Positions 1 to 8,464 of a stretch of DNA of 15,849 bases are shown piece by piece. A program made the position numbers and the translations under genes. The notes under the pieces were generated by a model, which worked only from the letters and a program-made list of their open reading frames with translations, was not told the DNA's origin and searched no databases. Position 1 is the stretch's first letter. Each line of letters opens with the position of its first letter. Origin of the DNA: Terfezia claveryi (lineage: Eukaryota; Ascomycota; Pezizomycetes; Pezizales; Pezizaceae); contig WHUX01000642.1 of the NCBI GenBank assembly GCA_015179025.1, forward strand, positions 1-15,849. The letters are read 5' to 3'.

Positions 1-690
1 CTCCAGTTGGGCATCGGCGCTTGTGATTTGTTACGCCTTACGGGGATTATGTGCTATATAGCTATTAATGGTATATAACTATCTATGATAAGTAGGGGGA
101 AATTAAATTAAGGAGGCATCACTTGGCGCTGGATAGTGTTTTTTGAAGCAGTGAAGAATAATAAATTCAGTTCAGGGAGGAGAATTCAATACTCCTTAAA
201 ACAGGATCGCAAAAAAATGACTAAAGATGGGTCTCAACCTGAAGAAATCTCAATTACAATGGACGGTGACTTACCACTGTATTCGGTTCAGTTGAGGGTA
301 ACCCATGGCGGAGATTTTGCATTACCTGGTTGGCTACTGTGCGATAGTACCAATTGGAGTACCAGCATAATCGCAGTCAATCCACCTCTCTTCCACCGAC
401 ATCTGTACTTACCTACTCTTACAAGGAGCTCGGACACCCTCTTGCAGTAGGGGTACGGGAAAGCGCGGATGTGCGGACACATAAACGAGGTCAGGTCGTT
501 CGCTTTGTAGTAGAACTCGCCATGAGACCCATCCATCCCGCGTACTGCCCTCTATCAGTATTAACATCACTGAGATACTGAGCATATTAGCTAAAAGCCA
601 ATTTATACTCCATCGAATTCTCCACTATAGGCCCTGTGTGTACGTTGTGGAAGGGGGGAAATCCGCGGAGTGTTTCATGTCGTATTTCGG
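1..690. other. Unassigned stretch at the left edge
   Basis: No gene is supported here. Several open frames of 75 to 104 codons overlap on both strands (for example + 136-450 and - 288-536), but none has a recognisable motif, a biased composition or a continuing neighbour frame. It may be the decayed upstream part of the pogo-like transposase found just to the right, but I see no helix-turn-helix or first catalytic Asp motif to support that. Confidence 0.4.
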
Positions 691-698
691 AATATACT

Positions 699-920
699 AA
701 TTACCGCAGCACTTCGCGGAGGAGGCACTATATGAGTGGGAATGCTGATGGGAGTGATAAGTTTCCAATATGGCTTATTGGTACAGCGGTCAATCCTAGG
801 GCATTTAAAAATATCAGTAAGGCTGCTTTAGGTTGTATCTGCCGTGCAAATGCAACAGCATGGAATAATTCAACATTGATGAAAGAGTACACATGTCTTT
901 ATCTTGTGGTTACCAGCTAA
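699..920 (+). pseudogene. pogo/Tigger-like DDE transposase fragment
   Basis: The frame contains NADGSDKFPIWLIGTAVNPR followed by AFKNISKAALGCICRANATAWNNS. This matches the core of the DDE_1 endonuclease domain of pogo/Tigger/Fot1-type transposases, in which a strand reading N-A-D-G-S-x-K-x-P leads into W-x-I-G, a Pro-Arg-x-Phe step, and R-A-N-x-x-A-W before the second catalytic Asp. In the family this enzyme cuts and pastes Tc1/mariner-superfamily DNA transposons at TA sites. Only about 60 residues are recognisable. The matching similarity stops near codon 890 and the frame ends at 918-920, before the expected VDNxxxH motif. Upstream, the DNA-binding domain and first catalytic Asp are not visible. 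It is therefore a broken remnant. The family call rests on motif recall, not a search. Confidence 0.62.
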
Positions 921-1489
921 GACTACATCTCGGTTCTAACCTATGGATCAAGGTATTATTCGCACTTGGAAGGCTACTACCGGCGAATGATGTTAAGATA
1001 TATTCATTCAGCAAGTGGAAGGGAATATGGATTCGCCAGTTGATCCATATAGCACTATATCTTTGCTACAAGCAGTTCGCTGGGCATAGGAAGCATGGGT
1101 TTCTGGGATTTTCTCTATTAAGGAGTGCTTAGGCGTCATCGGAGAGGATGTCGGGGGGTATCTGCGGGTTGGAGGGATGTTTAGGGGTATTCGGATGTTT
1201 TTTAGCCTCATTTCACTACATGTCGATATAAGCATATATTCGCTATAAGAATGGGGCTCGACCGCCCGATGACATGCTTGTAACGAAGTTCTACTGTATT
1301 GTGCTGTAGTGAGTGCACCACTAGCACGTAGAGCACGTGATATGGTGTAACCCACGCTTATCAACAGGTCCCACATTTGTTCTCCATCTGAAATACTACG
1401 CAAATCTCCGACCGAGAAACAGCCAAAACAGCTGGAATAGCTCATCGATCCGAATTCGAAATGTCTTCAATCTTTCAACTACTATTTAG
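921..1489. other. Unassigned stretch, possible old transposon DNA
   Basis: No supportable gene. The longest open frame is 145 codons on the minus strand (1008-1445), with no recognisable motif and ordinary low-complexity wandering composition. The stretch lies between the pogo-like fragment and the next coding relic and may be decayed transposon tail. Confidence 0.35.
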
Positions 1490-2300
1490 ACCTCAACGGT
1501 TCAGTGGGAAGGAGACACAGTATGCGTTGAAGATTTCGTGGACTTCTTAAGGTTCTCCTTTATGGGTTTGGACCCGGCTATGGAAGAAAGAGCAAATAAG
1601 ATATTTGCAATACTAGAAGCTGAGTATTTTTCAGTATTAGCTACTAAGTTTATTGATGAACTTGTAGACGACGTTCTCAAACTCGTGATCGATTCCCACT
1701 TTGAAGCAGATTATACCTTCCCAGAAGTAGTCAGGGTGTATGTAAAAACTACCGGATTTGACCGACGAAAGGAGAAAGCCGATCAACAACAGGAGAAAAA
1801 GGAAGAAGTAGTTAAAACTGAAATGGAGTTGATGATGGAAACTATAAACAGAGTTCCAGAAGCTGAGGGAAATGCTAAAGGAAATGAATGAGATCCTACA
1901 AACAGATAGGCAGAAATGAGGATATCAGCCTATTGTGAGCTCGGTTGGGGCTCAAAGGTCGCAGAGTTATTCATCAAATCAAAATTGTAACGACGGCTCT
2001 GGGGGCAAGGCGACCAAGGGGTACGCCGGGGCAAGGGCAAGAGGCAAGAGGGGGCAGAGGGCAAGGGGCACGAGACACGCGGAAGCCGTTGCCGCGTGTG
2101 TCAAGGGAGGCAGCTGGGCTGCAAACACAAGGCGAGGCAAGGCAAGGACAGGAGGTTCGCGGGGTGGGCAGCAGGGCTGCAGAGTCGAGGCGAGACAAGG
2201 AGGTGCACAAGGGAGATGCACCAACGTGGAGAGAAGCAAGGCCCTGTATTGGATATACAAGACGTTAGATGGGGATCCAACGAGAGGGTGGAGAGAGCAA

Positions 2301-2312
2301 GCTATATATACA
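2301..2312 (-). promoter_or_regulatory. TATA-like element of the LTR
   Basis: The run TATATATA at 2303-2310 lies inside the LTR and is kept, slightly extended, in the decayed copy (AT run near 4406-4416). It is the likely core promoter position for element transcription on the minus strand. Confidence 0.35.
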
Positions 2313-2353
2313 GGATTCCTTCCTGGCTGGCCAAGGCCACTGGAAGGAATAAG

Positions 2354-2380
2354 GTTCCCGAGACCCCTTATCTCGGGAAC
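2354..2380. repeat. Perfect 10-bp inverted repeat in the LTR
   Basis: Arms GTTCCCGAGA (2354-2363) and TCTCGGGAAC (2371-2380) are exact reverse complements around a 7-base loop. In the second LTR copy the block CTCCCGAGATAGGGATCTC retains part of it. It may be a binding site or an RNA hairpin of the LTR. Confidence 0.7.
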
Positions 2381-2411
2381 AGAGATAACAACGATATCAA
2401 TCAACAATAAC

Positions 2412-2441
2412 GAGAGTCGGACGGAATCCCGTCTGACTCTC
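2412..2441. repeat. 13-bp inverted repeat in the LTR
   Basis: GAGAGTCGGACGG and CCGTCTGACTCTC pair over 13 positions with one mismatch and a short loop. It lies near the TGTCACAACC end of the LTR, upstream of the TATA-like run in the sense of the element. Confidence 0.65.
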
Positions 2442-3340
2442 AAACCCGGCTAGGAAAGGACGGTTGTGACAAAATAATCAACCTATCCCTCCTCATTAAC
2501 CACAAGACTATATGTTGCAAAGTCATCTACCAAATCAGATAAAACAACTTATCTCTCCTCGTCAACTACAAGGCTATAGGTTGCAAGGTTATCAACCTAT
2601 GTCTCCTTGTCAACCGCAAGGCTATGGATCATAGAATCAACCTCAAGGCTATAGACAAGAACAGGAACAACCCAGAGCTGAGTATCATCAACCGGGAGAA
2701 ATGTTGTTGAACTCTAGAGTCAATTAAGGTTTCCGTATCCAAATAGTAACATATATTGAAATACTAGTATCAGATGAAGAGCTAGGTCTAGTATTGGAAC
2801 TAAACCCCAAAGGAATAGTTAATATATCTACAACTATGGTAGAAGTGGTAAAGAAAACTATAGAGGATGAGAAAGAGCAACAGATGAATACTTATTTGGT
2901 GGCAATGGCAGATGAGAGAGGGTAAGAATCTGATAATAGAAAAGAGAAATTTGTCATATCTCCAGAATCCCTAAGTGCTCACAATATATATATTGGATCT
3001 ATACTTGGTAGGCCGTAACACAATGGTACCAAAAGCTATCGAAAGACAAGCGAAATTAGTAGCCCTGAAGTATAAGGCTGACCTGAATATCATCGGAGTG
3101 ATGGCTGGTATTAAATTACTCCATACTGATTTTAGAGATACTGAGAAAAAAGAGCTAGAATTAAAGCAAGAAAGAATAGATGATATTATCAATCGGATTA
3201 GCTCAAAGGCCAAGATGCAGTCCCAAACTTGGAAGTGGGAATCAGAAGAAGGTAGGGACCTGGAATATGTGGAATGAGAATTCGGGTCAGAAGATAAAAA
3301 TATTATAGGGTGTAACCCTCTGTATATGTGCATATAGAAG

Positions 3341-4273
3341 TAATAACTACCTACGGAAAATAAAGTGCAGAAAAGAAAATATAGAGAGGTTTAAAAAAAA
3401 TCAGCCCAATAGCAAGCAAATATAACAATACAAACCGTTAAAGCAACCATAAACTGTACAACCACTCTTCCTCATGTATTAATTTTCACCCCCGTAATTA
3501 AGCTACTTCCTCCCAACCATAGCCTTCTTCTTAGTAGCCTTCTCTGCTATGAGCCTGTTCTTAACCCCTTCCCCTATCTACCAGCATAATTGGAGATCTT
3601 CTCTTAAATGAGATGGGACAGGAAAGGATATATTCCAATATGTTACTTGTATAGATACTGACACCAACTATAAGACCTGCTACAATTACACAAAGGCAGA
3701 CAGTTATGATTAGTGAATTTCACCTATTTTGTAGCTATTAGCCAATTTTACTACCAGCTTAAACAGATGATCAAGGACATGAAGCTTTAAAATTAGGTTC
3801 AAATATCTAGAGTCGATAGGATATCAGAATATAAATATATGAAGAAACACTCATATTTTTAGATTGAGGCTTAAGTAGATCATTATAGCAAAGAACTCTA
3901 AAATTAGAAGTACTATTATAGATAGTAGTATCAGACAAGAGTGAGAAGTTGAAAAAAGCAAAGTTGGAGGAGAAGAAGAAGGAGAAAAGAGTAGTAGTAG
4001 TATTGGGAGCTGATTTCCTAATTTAGTATCTTCTTTATAAGAATACTGAGCTATCTTGAGAGGTATGTTTTTAAAGAAAAGTGAAAACTACAGCTACAAA
4101 ATATGAGAACATCTAGCAATTTATAGTTATAAGCCAGAGACTAGATCTCTTCAATAAAGCAATTAATATAAAGAACCTTAATTAAGCTCTACCCTAACAA
4201 CTTTTTCTATAGGAAAATAAGAATATATTATAATAGGAGACTTGCTAGAACTTGCTTGATAATTATTTATTAT
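3341..4273. other. AT-rich decayed DNA with basic coding traces
   Basis: No intact gene. Composition becomes strongly AT-rich and stop-dense. On the minus strand a short basic tail (GEGVKNRLIAEKATKKKAMV, ending at a TAG at 3503-3505) looks like the C-terminus of a transposase-type ORF. On the plus strand near 3945-4020 a Lys/Glu-rich run (KLKKAKLEEKKKEKR) stands out. Both are only traces, and I cannot join them into a family. Confidence 0.4.
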
Positions 4274-4790
4274 TGTCATAATGGTATACTTAGTTGTTAT
4301 TATTATTACTTATGATCATAGGTAATAGGTTATTACTATCCTGTTTGGCTCCCGAGATAGGGATCTCAGAAAGTTTATGCTTTCTATTGCCCTATCTCAA
4401 AATTATATATATATATTCCTTATCCTTCATACTATTCTTAGATTCCTATCTAATATCTTGTATACCTAATACAGGATCTTGCTTCTTCCAGTACTTATGC
4501 ACCTCTCTTATATACTTCCTTGTCTCGTGAACAGCTCTACAACATAGCTGCCTCCTTCTGACATATGTAGCAACCACTTCTATGTATCTCTTACTTCTTA
4601 CTTTTGTTCTCCATTCTAGCCTTCCCCTAGTCATATATATAGTATTCTTACATATATATTACTATAGCCCTGCTTTTGCCCTGGTATACTCCTTAGTTAC
4701 CTTACCCACTCCTGCACCCACGTTACACTATATTGGTTCTCTCTGATCAACTAGTATACTCAATGTCTACCCAAGATACCACTTCTATAC
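4274..4790 (+). mobile_element. Transition-decayed second copy of the LTR
   Basis: Starting at TGTCATAATGG, this segment aligns along its length with the reverse complement of 1934-2471. Clear matching blocks are CCCGAGAT...ATCTC (about 4351-4376), the block CTAATATCTTGTATACCTAA (4450-4469) and the stretch 4678-4709. In that last 32-base block there are 9 differences from the other copy, and 8 of them are C-to-T or G-to-A toward this copy, in both strands' sense. The LTR is followed by a gag-like frame on the same strand, as expected for a 5-prime LTR. The right end is blurred by decay and is placed near 4785-4790. Confidence 0.65.
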
Positions 4791-5833
4791 TTATAGCCAG
4801 ATTTCAGGCCTGGCAAGCCCTGCTTATCTCTATGAACTAGGCTAACTTCGGTAGCTATTACTAGACTATTATTGATATCTCTACCTTGCCACAAATGCAT
4901 TAAGTCAATGGCTAGAATCAGCCATACATGAAGGACAACAAAAACAGACTAGGGCTAATAACAAAGTTATAATACTTACCGAAGACCTTTTCTCATGCTA
5001 GGCTGACTTTGCCTCCAACTAAAACAACCTTGTAACTGCTCAAAACAACTTAGTCAGTAAAAGAAGAACCATTTAAACCCTAAATAGGGTAATGGACATG
5101 ATAGGATTCCAAACAGCCCTAGTATCCTAAGCATCCCAGACACCTAAAACTCAAGATCTCCCCATCCTATAAAAGTTTAATGGTAACAGAACTTGCCTGA
5201 AAGCCTGGAAAAATTCCATTAAGATCAAAGTAAATAAGGATGCTACAAAGTTCTTTACTATTCAATAATGATTAGCCTATATATATAGCCTACTAAAGGG
5301 TATAGCTTTAGACTAGGTCTAACCCTATATGCTTAATGACTGCTTCAACCTCTCTGATATCACTACTTTATTCACAATCCTCAACTACACTTTTAGAGAC
5401 CCAGATCTCATGGATATAGCAACTTGTGCTCTCTGAGAACTAAAATAGAAAGGTTATAACTTCTGAGTATATATGGCCAAATTTTTAAGGTTAGTAGCAG
5501 AGGTGGAGTGGAATGATCAGATGAAGTGAAAATCAGGAGGACTTTCTCTTTCATCCCTCTTTTAACTTTTTTTTAGTAGAATTACTTTGCTAACTGTGTA
5601 TTAGGTATTAGTCATGACTATATTAGTTGATAGGAAAAAAAAAATAGTCATGTGGTGCTTCAGGAATAGCATTCATTGACCAGACCTTTGTCAGTAAAAA
5701 CTCTATACCAACCTCTAAGCTAAAGACCCTCCACCTTCTTGATGTCATTGACTATACCATGTGCACTATACTGTATACTACTATCCCATATACCTCTTGA
5801 CAGGCTGTACCATGACTCTTTCCACATTAGCTT

Positions 5834-5892
5834 CAGCTTCTGCATCAGCTTTAGATTCTGCATTAGCCTTAGCTTCTGCATCAGCCTCAGCT
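5834..5892 (+). repeat. 18-bp tandem repeat, Ala/Ser coding
   Basis: Just over three units of about CAGCTTCTGCATCAGCTT, diverged by transitions. In the gag-like frame they read as alternating Ala and Ser (ASASALDSALALASASASA), a low-complexity linker. Confidence 0.7.
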
Positions 5893-6057
5893 AGAATATT
5901 GGCTACCAGATTAAGGTTTACGGGCTTCAATACTACCTGATTTTGGTATCTTAGCCTTTTATCCCCCCTTTAGGGAGATAAAAAAAGTAGTACATAGTGG
6001 TGATACTTGCTATGGTATAAGCATTATAGGACAGATACTACAGTCATGGCATTGTAG

Positions 6058-6330
6058 CATATCGGTACCAGACGACTAGAGTTAGGGCACATCTATATCA
6101 GACAACAAGTATTGTGGCACATCTGTACCGGATGACAAGTGTTGGGGTATATCTGTACTGGATGATAAGTGTTGGGACACATCCATACCGGACGATGAGC
6201 GTTAGAGTGTATCTGTACCGGACAATAAGAATTGGGGTACATTCGTACCAGACGATGAGCATTAGGGTGCATCCATACTAGACAACAAGTGTTAGGGCGC
6301 ATCCATACTAGATGACAAGCATTGGGTGCA
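6058..6330 (+). repeat. 30-bp minisatellite, nine units
   Basis: Nine units of exactly or nearly 30 bp, each like CATCTGTACCGGACGACAAG plus about 10 more bases. Thirty bases is ten codons, so the array keeps the gag-like frame, reading as (G/C)-H-I-x-T-G-R-Q-x-L units, with CGA or CAA turned to TGA or TAA in many units. On the minus strand the same array is open for 81 codons (6093-6338) as a PN[TA]-x-x-P-V-[QW] repeat. That is a by-product of the 30-bp period. Confidence 0.8.
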
Positions 6331-6360
6331 TATGGCAACCCGGCATTAAGGGATCTTGAG

Positions 6361-7671
6361 GGTGCATCAGAAGGCCCTGAGAGGCATTAGGGTGAGAAAA
6401 TTCTTTTGTGATGAAGGTAGTATCAAATACTACAAGACTATAGGCATCACATTAGTAAGCAACTCTTATAGAAAAAATATATCAAATAATATATAGACAA
6501 GACAACTAAGATATTAAGAGTACTGACAAGCCTAGGCAACTAAAATAGAGAGATAAGTCCACTAGCCCTTAGAGCCTTCTATACTGGGTATGTATAGAGT
6601 ATCTTCACTTGAGTACAGAACTTTAGAAACCTTAAGATCAGTTCCTATAATCCATATAGTATCTAAAGTATTAAGTTCTAAAAAAATCATAGAAGGTTAT
6701 TATAGCTCTAGCTATTAAGTACTAGAATAGATTACTAATGTTGAACTTCTATAGGAAAAGATAAAAAATATAAGGTAGACTTGGGTAGTTAGGGTAGTGA
6801 GAACAGAGGACACCAACATAAGATTTTACATTGAAAAGGATATATTTTAGTATCACTGTAATAACCTATATTATATAATAACCCCCATCTTAAAAGCTTT
6901 CTTCCTAAATGGAGCTGACCCAGAAGTGCTATTATGGAGTGATAGAAAGGACATGACACCCTTCCTATTAATATGTAAGATTATCATGGACCCAAAGTTA
7001 GATCTTTCAAACACTTAGGTTCCTAGGTAGCAGGTATAGGGTTTATTTAGAAGAAGGATGGAGAGTATACTATACTAATAGTATAGGGCAAAAAAAGATA
7101 GTAGCAAATAGAGTTTATAGTGAAGAATGGACAAGATCCTCTCCTAAAGAATATGGCAACTTCTTAGGAAATCAAGCTACAGTGGTAGACAGTAGACTCT
7201 ATATAATATAACTAGCAGTAAGTAACAAAGATACAGACATGCTAACTATTTTCTCTAACTTATAAGCGGCAATCTAATTAATATGCAATATAAGTATAGG
7301 CTTCTCTACCCTCTCCAGTATCAAGAAAAGAATCAAGACTTAGTTAACTTCTAATTCATATAGAGACCTTAAGCTAGTATAGATTAGATACTACCTTAGT
7401 ATTCTAGGGAATAAAAAAGTGGACCAGATTGCCTGCTTCCAATTCTATTTAGGAGAGGTAATAAGTCACAAGTGGATTATCATAGAAGAGGGCCTCTAAA
7501 CATGTTCAAAAGCTAGATATAAGGAAGAAAGAATGAAAGCTAGTTATGAGACTAAAAGAATAAAGTAGAATTAATATACCCTCTCAGCCTTCATATGGAC
7601 CCATATGAATAGAGACCTATAGAAGAGCTAGCAATATCATATTGATAAAGCAGAATTAGTAAAGTATATAT
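6361..7671. other. Unreadable AT-rich decayed element DNA
   Basis: No gene is supportable. All six frames are dense in TAA and TAG. Short readable islands occur on the plus strand, for example FLNGADPEVLLWSDRKDMTP (about 6903-6962) and KKVDQIACFQFYLGEVISHK (about 7405-7470), but I cannot place them in a family. They may be internal sequence of the same retroelement or of another one. No second LTR matching the copies at 1934 and 4274 is visible before the sharp composition change at 7672. Confidence 0.45.
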
Positions 7672-7713
7672 ATGGGTAGCGTGTACAGCAAGCCGATTTT
7701 CCTTCGTGCCATG

Positions 7714-7932
7714 TCACCAAGACTCACGCCGATGGCGAATTTTTTTTACTCCCACTACACTGGCGAGTTGGCTTTTTACTTCTTCTGGAAAACTCGGGTC
7801 ACTTCGAGTAGCCAACGAGTACTCGCCAAGCCTCTCCTTTTCACAGTCTGGTATTTGTTTCCCACTTGTTTTAGACATCGCACTGCCTATTCGTATCGTA
7901 ATCCCTTTAGTATGCTTATAATTTTGTAACAA
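7714..7932 (-). CDS. Hypothetical fragment beside the decayed block
   Basis: An open minus-strand frame encodes a charged, hydrophilic sequence from an internal Met onward (MSKTSGKQIPDCEKERLGEY, then LATRSDPSFPEEV and a basic KKIRHRRES). The composition looks more protein-like than the two overlapping plus-strand frames. It ends at a TAG close to the border with the AT-rich block at 7672, so it may be the N-terminal remnant of a gene cut by that insertion. No family is recognised. It could also be a chance frame. Confidence 0.22.
   Translation of the reverse strand: MLQNYKHTKGITIRIGSAMSKTSGKQIPDCEKERLGEYSLATRSDPSFPEEVKSQLASVVGVKKIRHRRESW
7762..7827. repeat. Imperfect inverted repeat / hairpin
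   Basis: GGCGAGTTGGCT (7762-7773) and AGCCAACGAGTACTCGCC (7810-7827) are reverse complements apart from a 6-base insertion in the right arm. The right arm itself contains the palindrome GAGTACTC. The structure sits about 90 bp inside the normal-composition side of the border at 7672. Confidence 0.5.
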
Positions 7933-7952
7933 TTCTTTATTATAGATCGCTC

Positions 7953-8043
7953 ATTGTCACGGAATCATTATCACAGAATCATTGTTATGGAATTGTTGTC
8001 ACGGAATCATTGTCATAGAATCGCTGTCACGGAATTGTTGTTA
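7953..8043. repeat. 14-bp tandem repeat containing TTGTCACGGA
   Basis: Six and a half units of the 14-mer ATTGTCACGGAATC, with transitions in some units (ATTATCACAGAATC, ATTGTTATGGAATT). The decamer TTGTCACGGA recurs in other arrays of this window. Confidence 0.8.
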
Positions 8044-8261
8044 CTAAAGCATTGTTACTTAACTATTCTAAATTGTCATGGAATTGTCAAATGTTGTCAC
8101 CAATTCTGGTAAATCGTTATGTTTTCTCATCCCCTCATGCTCTCAACGTCCCCTTCTATTTTATTTGCTACTCCATCCTCAATCATAACCTTCTTTATGA
8201 ACCTAACCCACTACTCTTTGCTGCCAATCCCACAAATCAATTCCAACATCTCTATTCTCTC

Positions 8262-8435
8262 ACATAAAATACAACCAAAGAATAACATAACCCAAATAAT
8301 AACCCTAGCCTCATATCCTCAATATAAAATACAACAAAGAAAAACACAACTAAACAAAAACACAACCAAAAAAAACACAACTAAAGAATAATACAACTAA
8401 AAAAAAACACAACAAAAAAAAAACACCAAAAACTA
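8262..8435. repeat. A-rich simple sequence tract
   Basis: Irregular units of A-runs with CAC and CAAC (for example AAAACACAACTAAACAAAAA) extend over about 170 bp. This could be a degenerate poly(A)-type tail of a retroposon or a simple repeat. No target duplication or retroposon body was recognised. Confidence 0.6.
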
Positions 8436-8464
8436 GGCTTAGCCTCTAGCCAGCAGGGTTCATC

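Larger units (their letters stand above)
1934..2471 (-). mobile_element. Solo LTR, Gypsy-like, minus orientation
   Basis: Read on the minus strand, the element starts TGTCACAACCG and ends GAGCTCACA, the TG...CA ends of an LTR. It carries a TATA-like run, two strong inverted repeats and a pyrimidine-rich half. A diverged copy lies at about 4274-4790 in plus orientation, directly ahead of a gag-like frame, which fixes both the identity and the sense. The flanking five bases at these exact ends do not match. CCTAT does occur at 1929-1933 and at 2482-2486, so a 5-bp target duplication is possible if the right end is really at 2481. No internal retrotransposon sequence adjoins it, so it is most simply a solo LTR left by recombination. 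It is GC-rich and free of the decay seen in the other copy, so it may be younger or have escaped mutation. Confidence 0.65.
1490..3340 (+). pseudogene. Decayed coil- and Gln/Tyr-rich ORF split by an LTR
   Basis: Three colinear coding stretches form one decayed gene. Part A (1490-1891) encodes an acidic helical region (for example ANKIFAILEAEYFSVLATKF) and then a charged coiled coil rich in Glu, Lys and Gln. A one-base shift near 1855 moves the frame, and it reaches a GYQPI motif at about 1918-1933 across a TGA. The LTR at 1934-2471 then interrupts. Part B (2475-3010) resumes with NQPIP and QGYxx(P) repeats (QLQGYRLQGYQPMSPCQPQG), then a leucine/valine/glutamate-rich segment, with isolated TAA/TAG stops. 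Part C (2975-3277) continues in another frame with a Lys/Glu-rich helix. GYQPI-type repeats on both sides show the LTR landed inside the repeat domain. I do not recognise the family. A retrotransposon gag-like protein or a low-complexity fungal protein are both possible. Confidence 0.5.
4879..6360 (+). pseudogene. Ty3/Gypsy-like gag frame, decayed, with repeats
   Basis: One reading frame stays colinear for about 1.48 kb. It contains KFNGNRTCLKAWKNSIKIKV, LAYIYSLLKG and YMAKFLRLVAEVEWNDQM, which match the Gag capsid-like region of fungal Ty3/Gypsy retrotransposons. The first motif opens the domain, and the last resembles its closing helix before the deletion-prone linker. About a dozen stops interrupt 4879-5535, nearly all TAA, TAG or TGA where CAA, CAG, CGA or TGG would fit. 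Beyond the gag part the frame passes through an Ala/Ser repeat (5834-5892) and a 10-residue repeat (6058-6330). No frameshift is needed, so decay is by substitution. I see no convincing protease, reverse transcriptase or integrase motifs downstream. The gene cannot make an intact protein. Confidence 0.6.

Noticed and set aside
1008..1445. 145-codon minus-strand frame
   Set aside because: No motif, no biased composition and no continuation in neighbouring frames; within what chance could give in this length.
1935..2453. Long overlapping open frames on both strands (172 and 154 codons)
   Set aside because: They lie within a non-coding LTR. GC-rich purine/pyrimidine bias removes stops, giving low-complexity Arg/Gly or Pro/Leu products without motifs.
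6093..6338. 81-codon minus-strand frame with a striking 10-residue PN-x-x-x-PV repeat
   Set aside because: It is the antisense reading of the 30-bp minisatellite. The period being a multiple of three keeps it open, and the plus frame is the one continuous with gag motifs.
6840..7600. Reverse transcriptase or integrase of the decayed retroelement
   Set aside because: Readable islands such as ADPEVLLWSDRKDMTPFLL do not match YxDD, LPQG, HHCC or DDE motifs, so I could not justify the call.
7672..7929. Plus-strand frames over the 7672 border
   Set aside because: Two overlapping plus frames compete with a more protein-like minus frame, and neither has a motif.
7953..8043. CRISPR-like array
   Set aside because: Units of 14 bp with no unique spacers are a simple tandem repeat.
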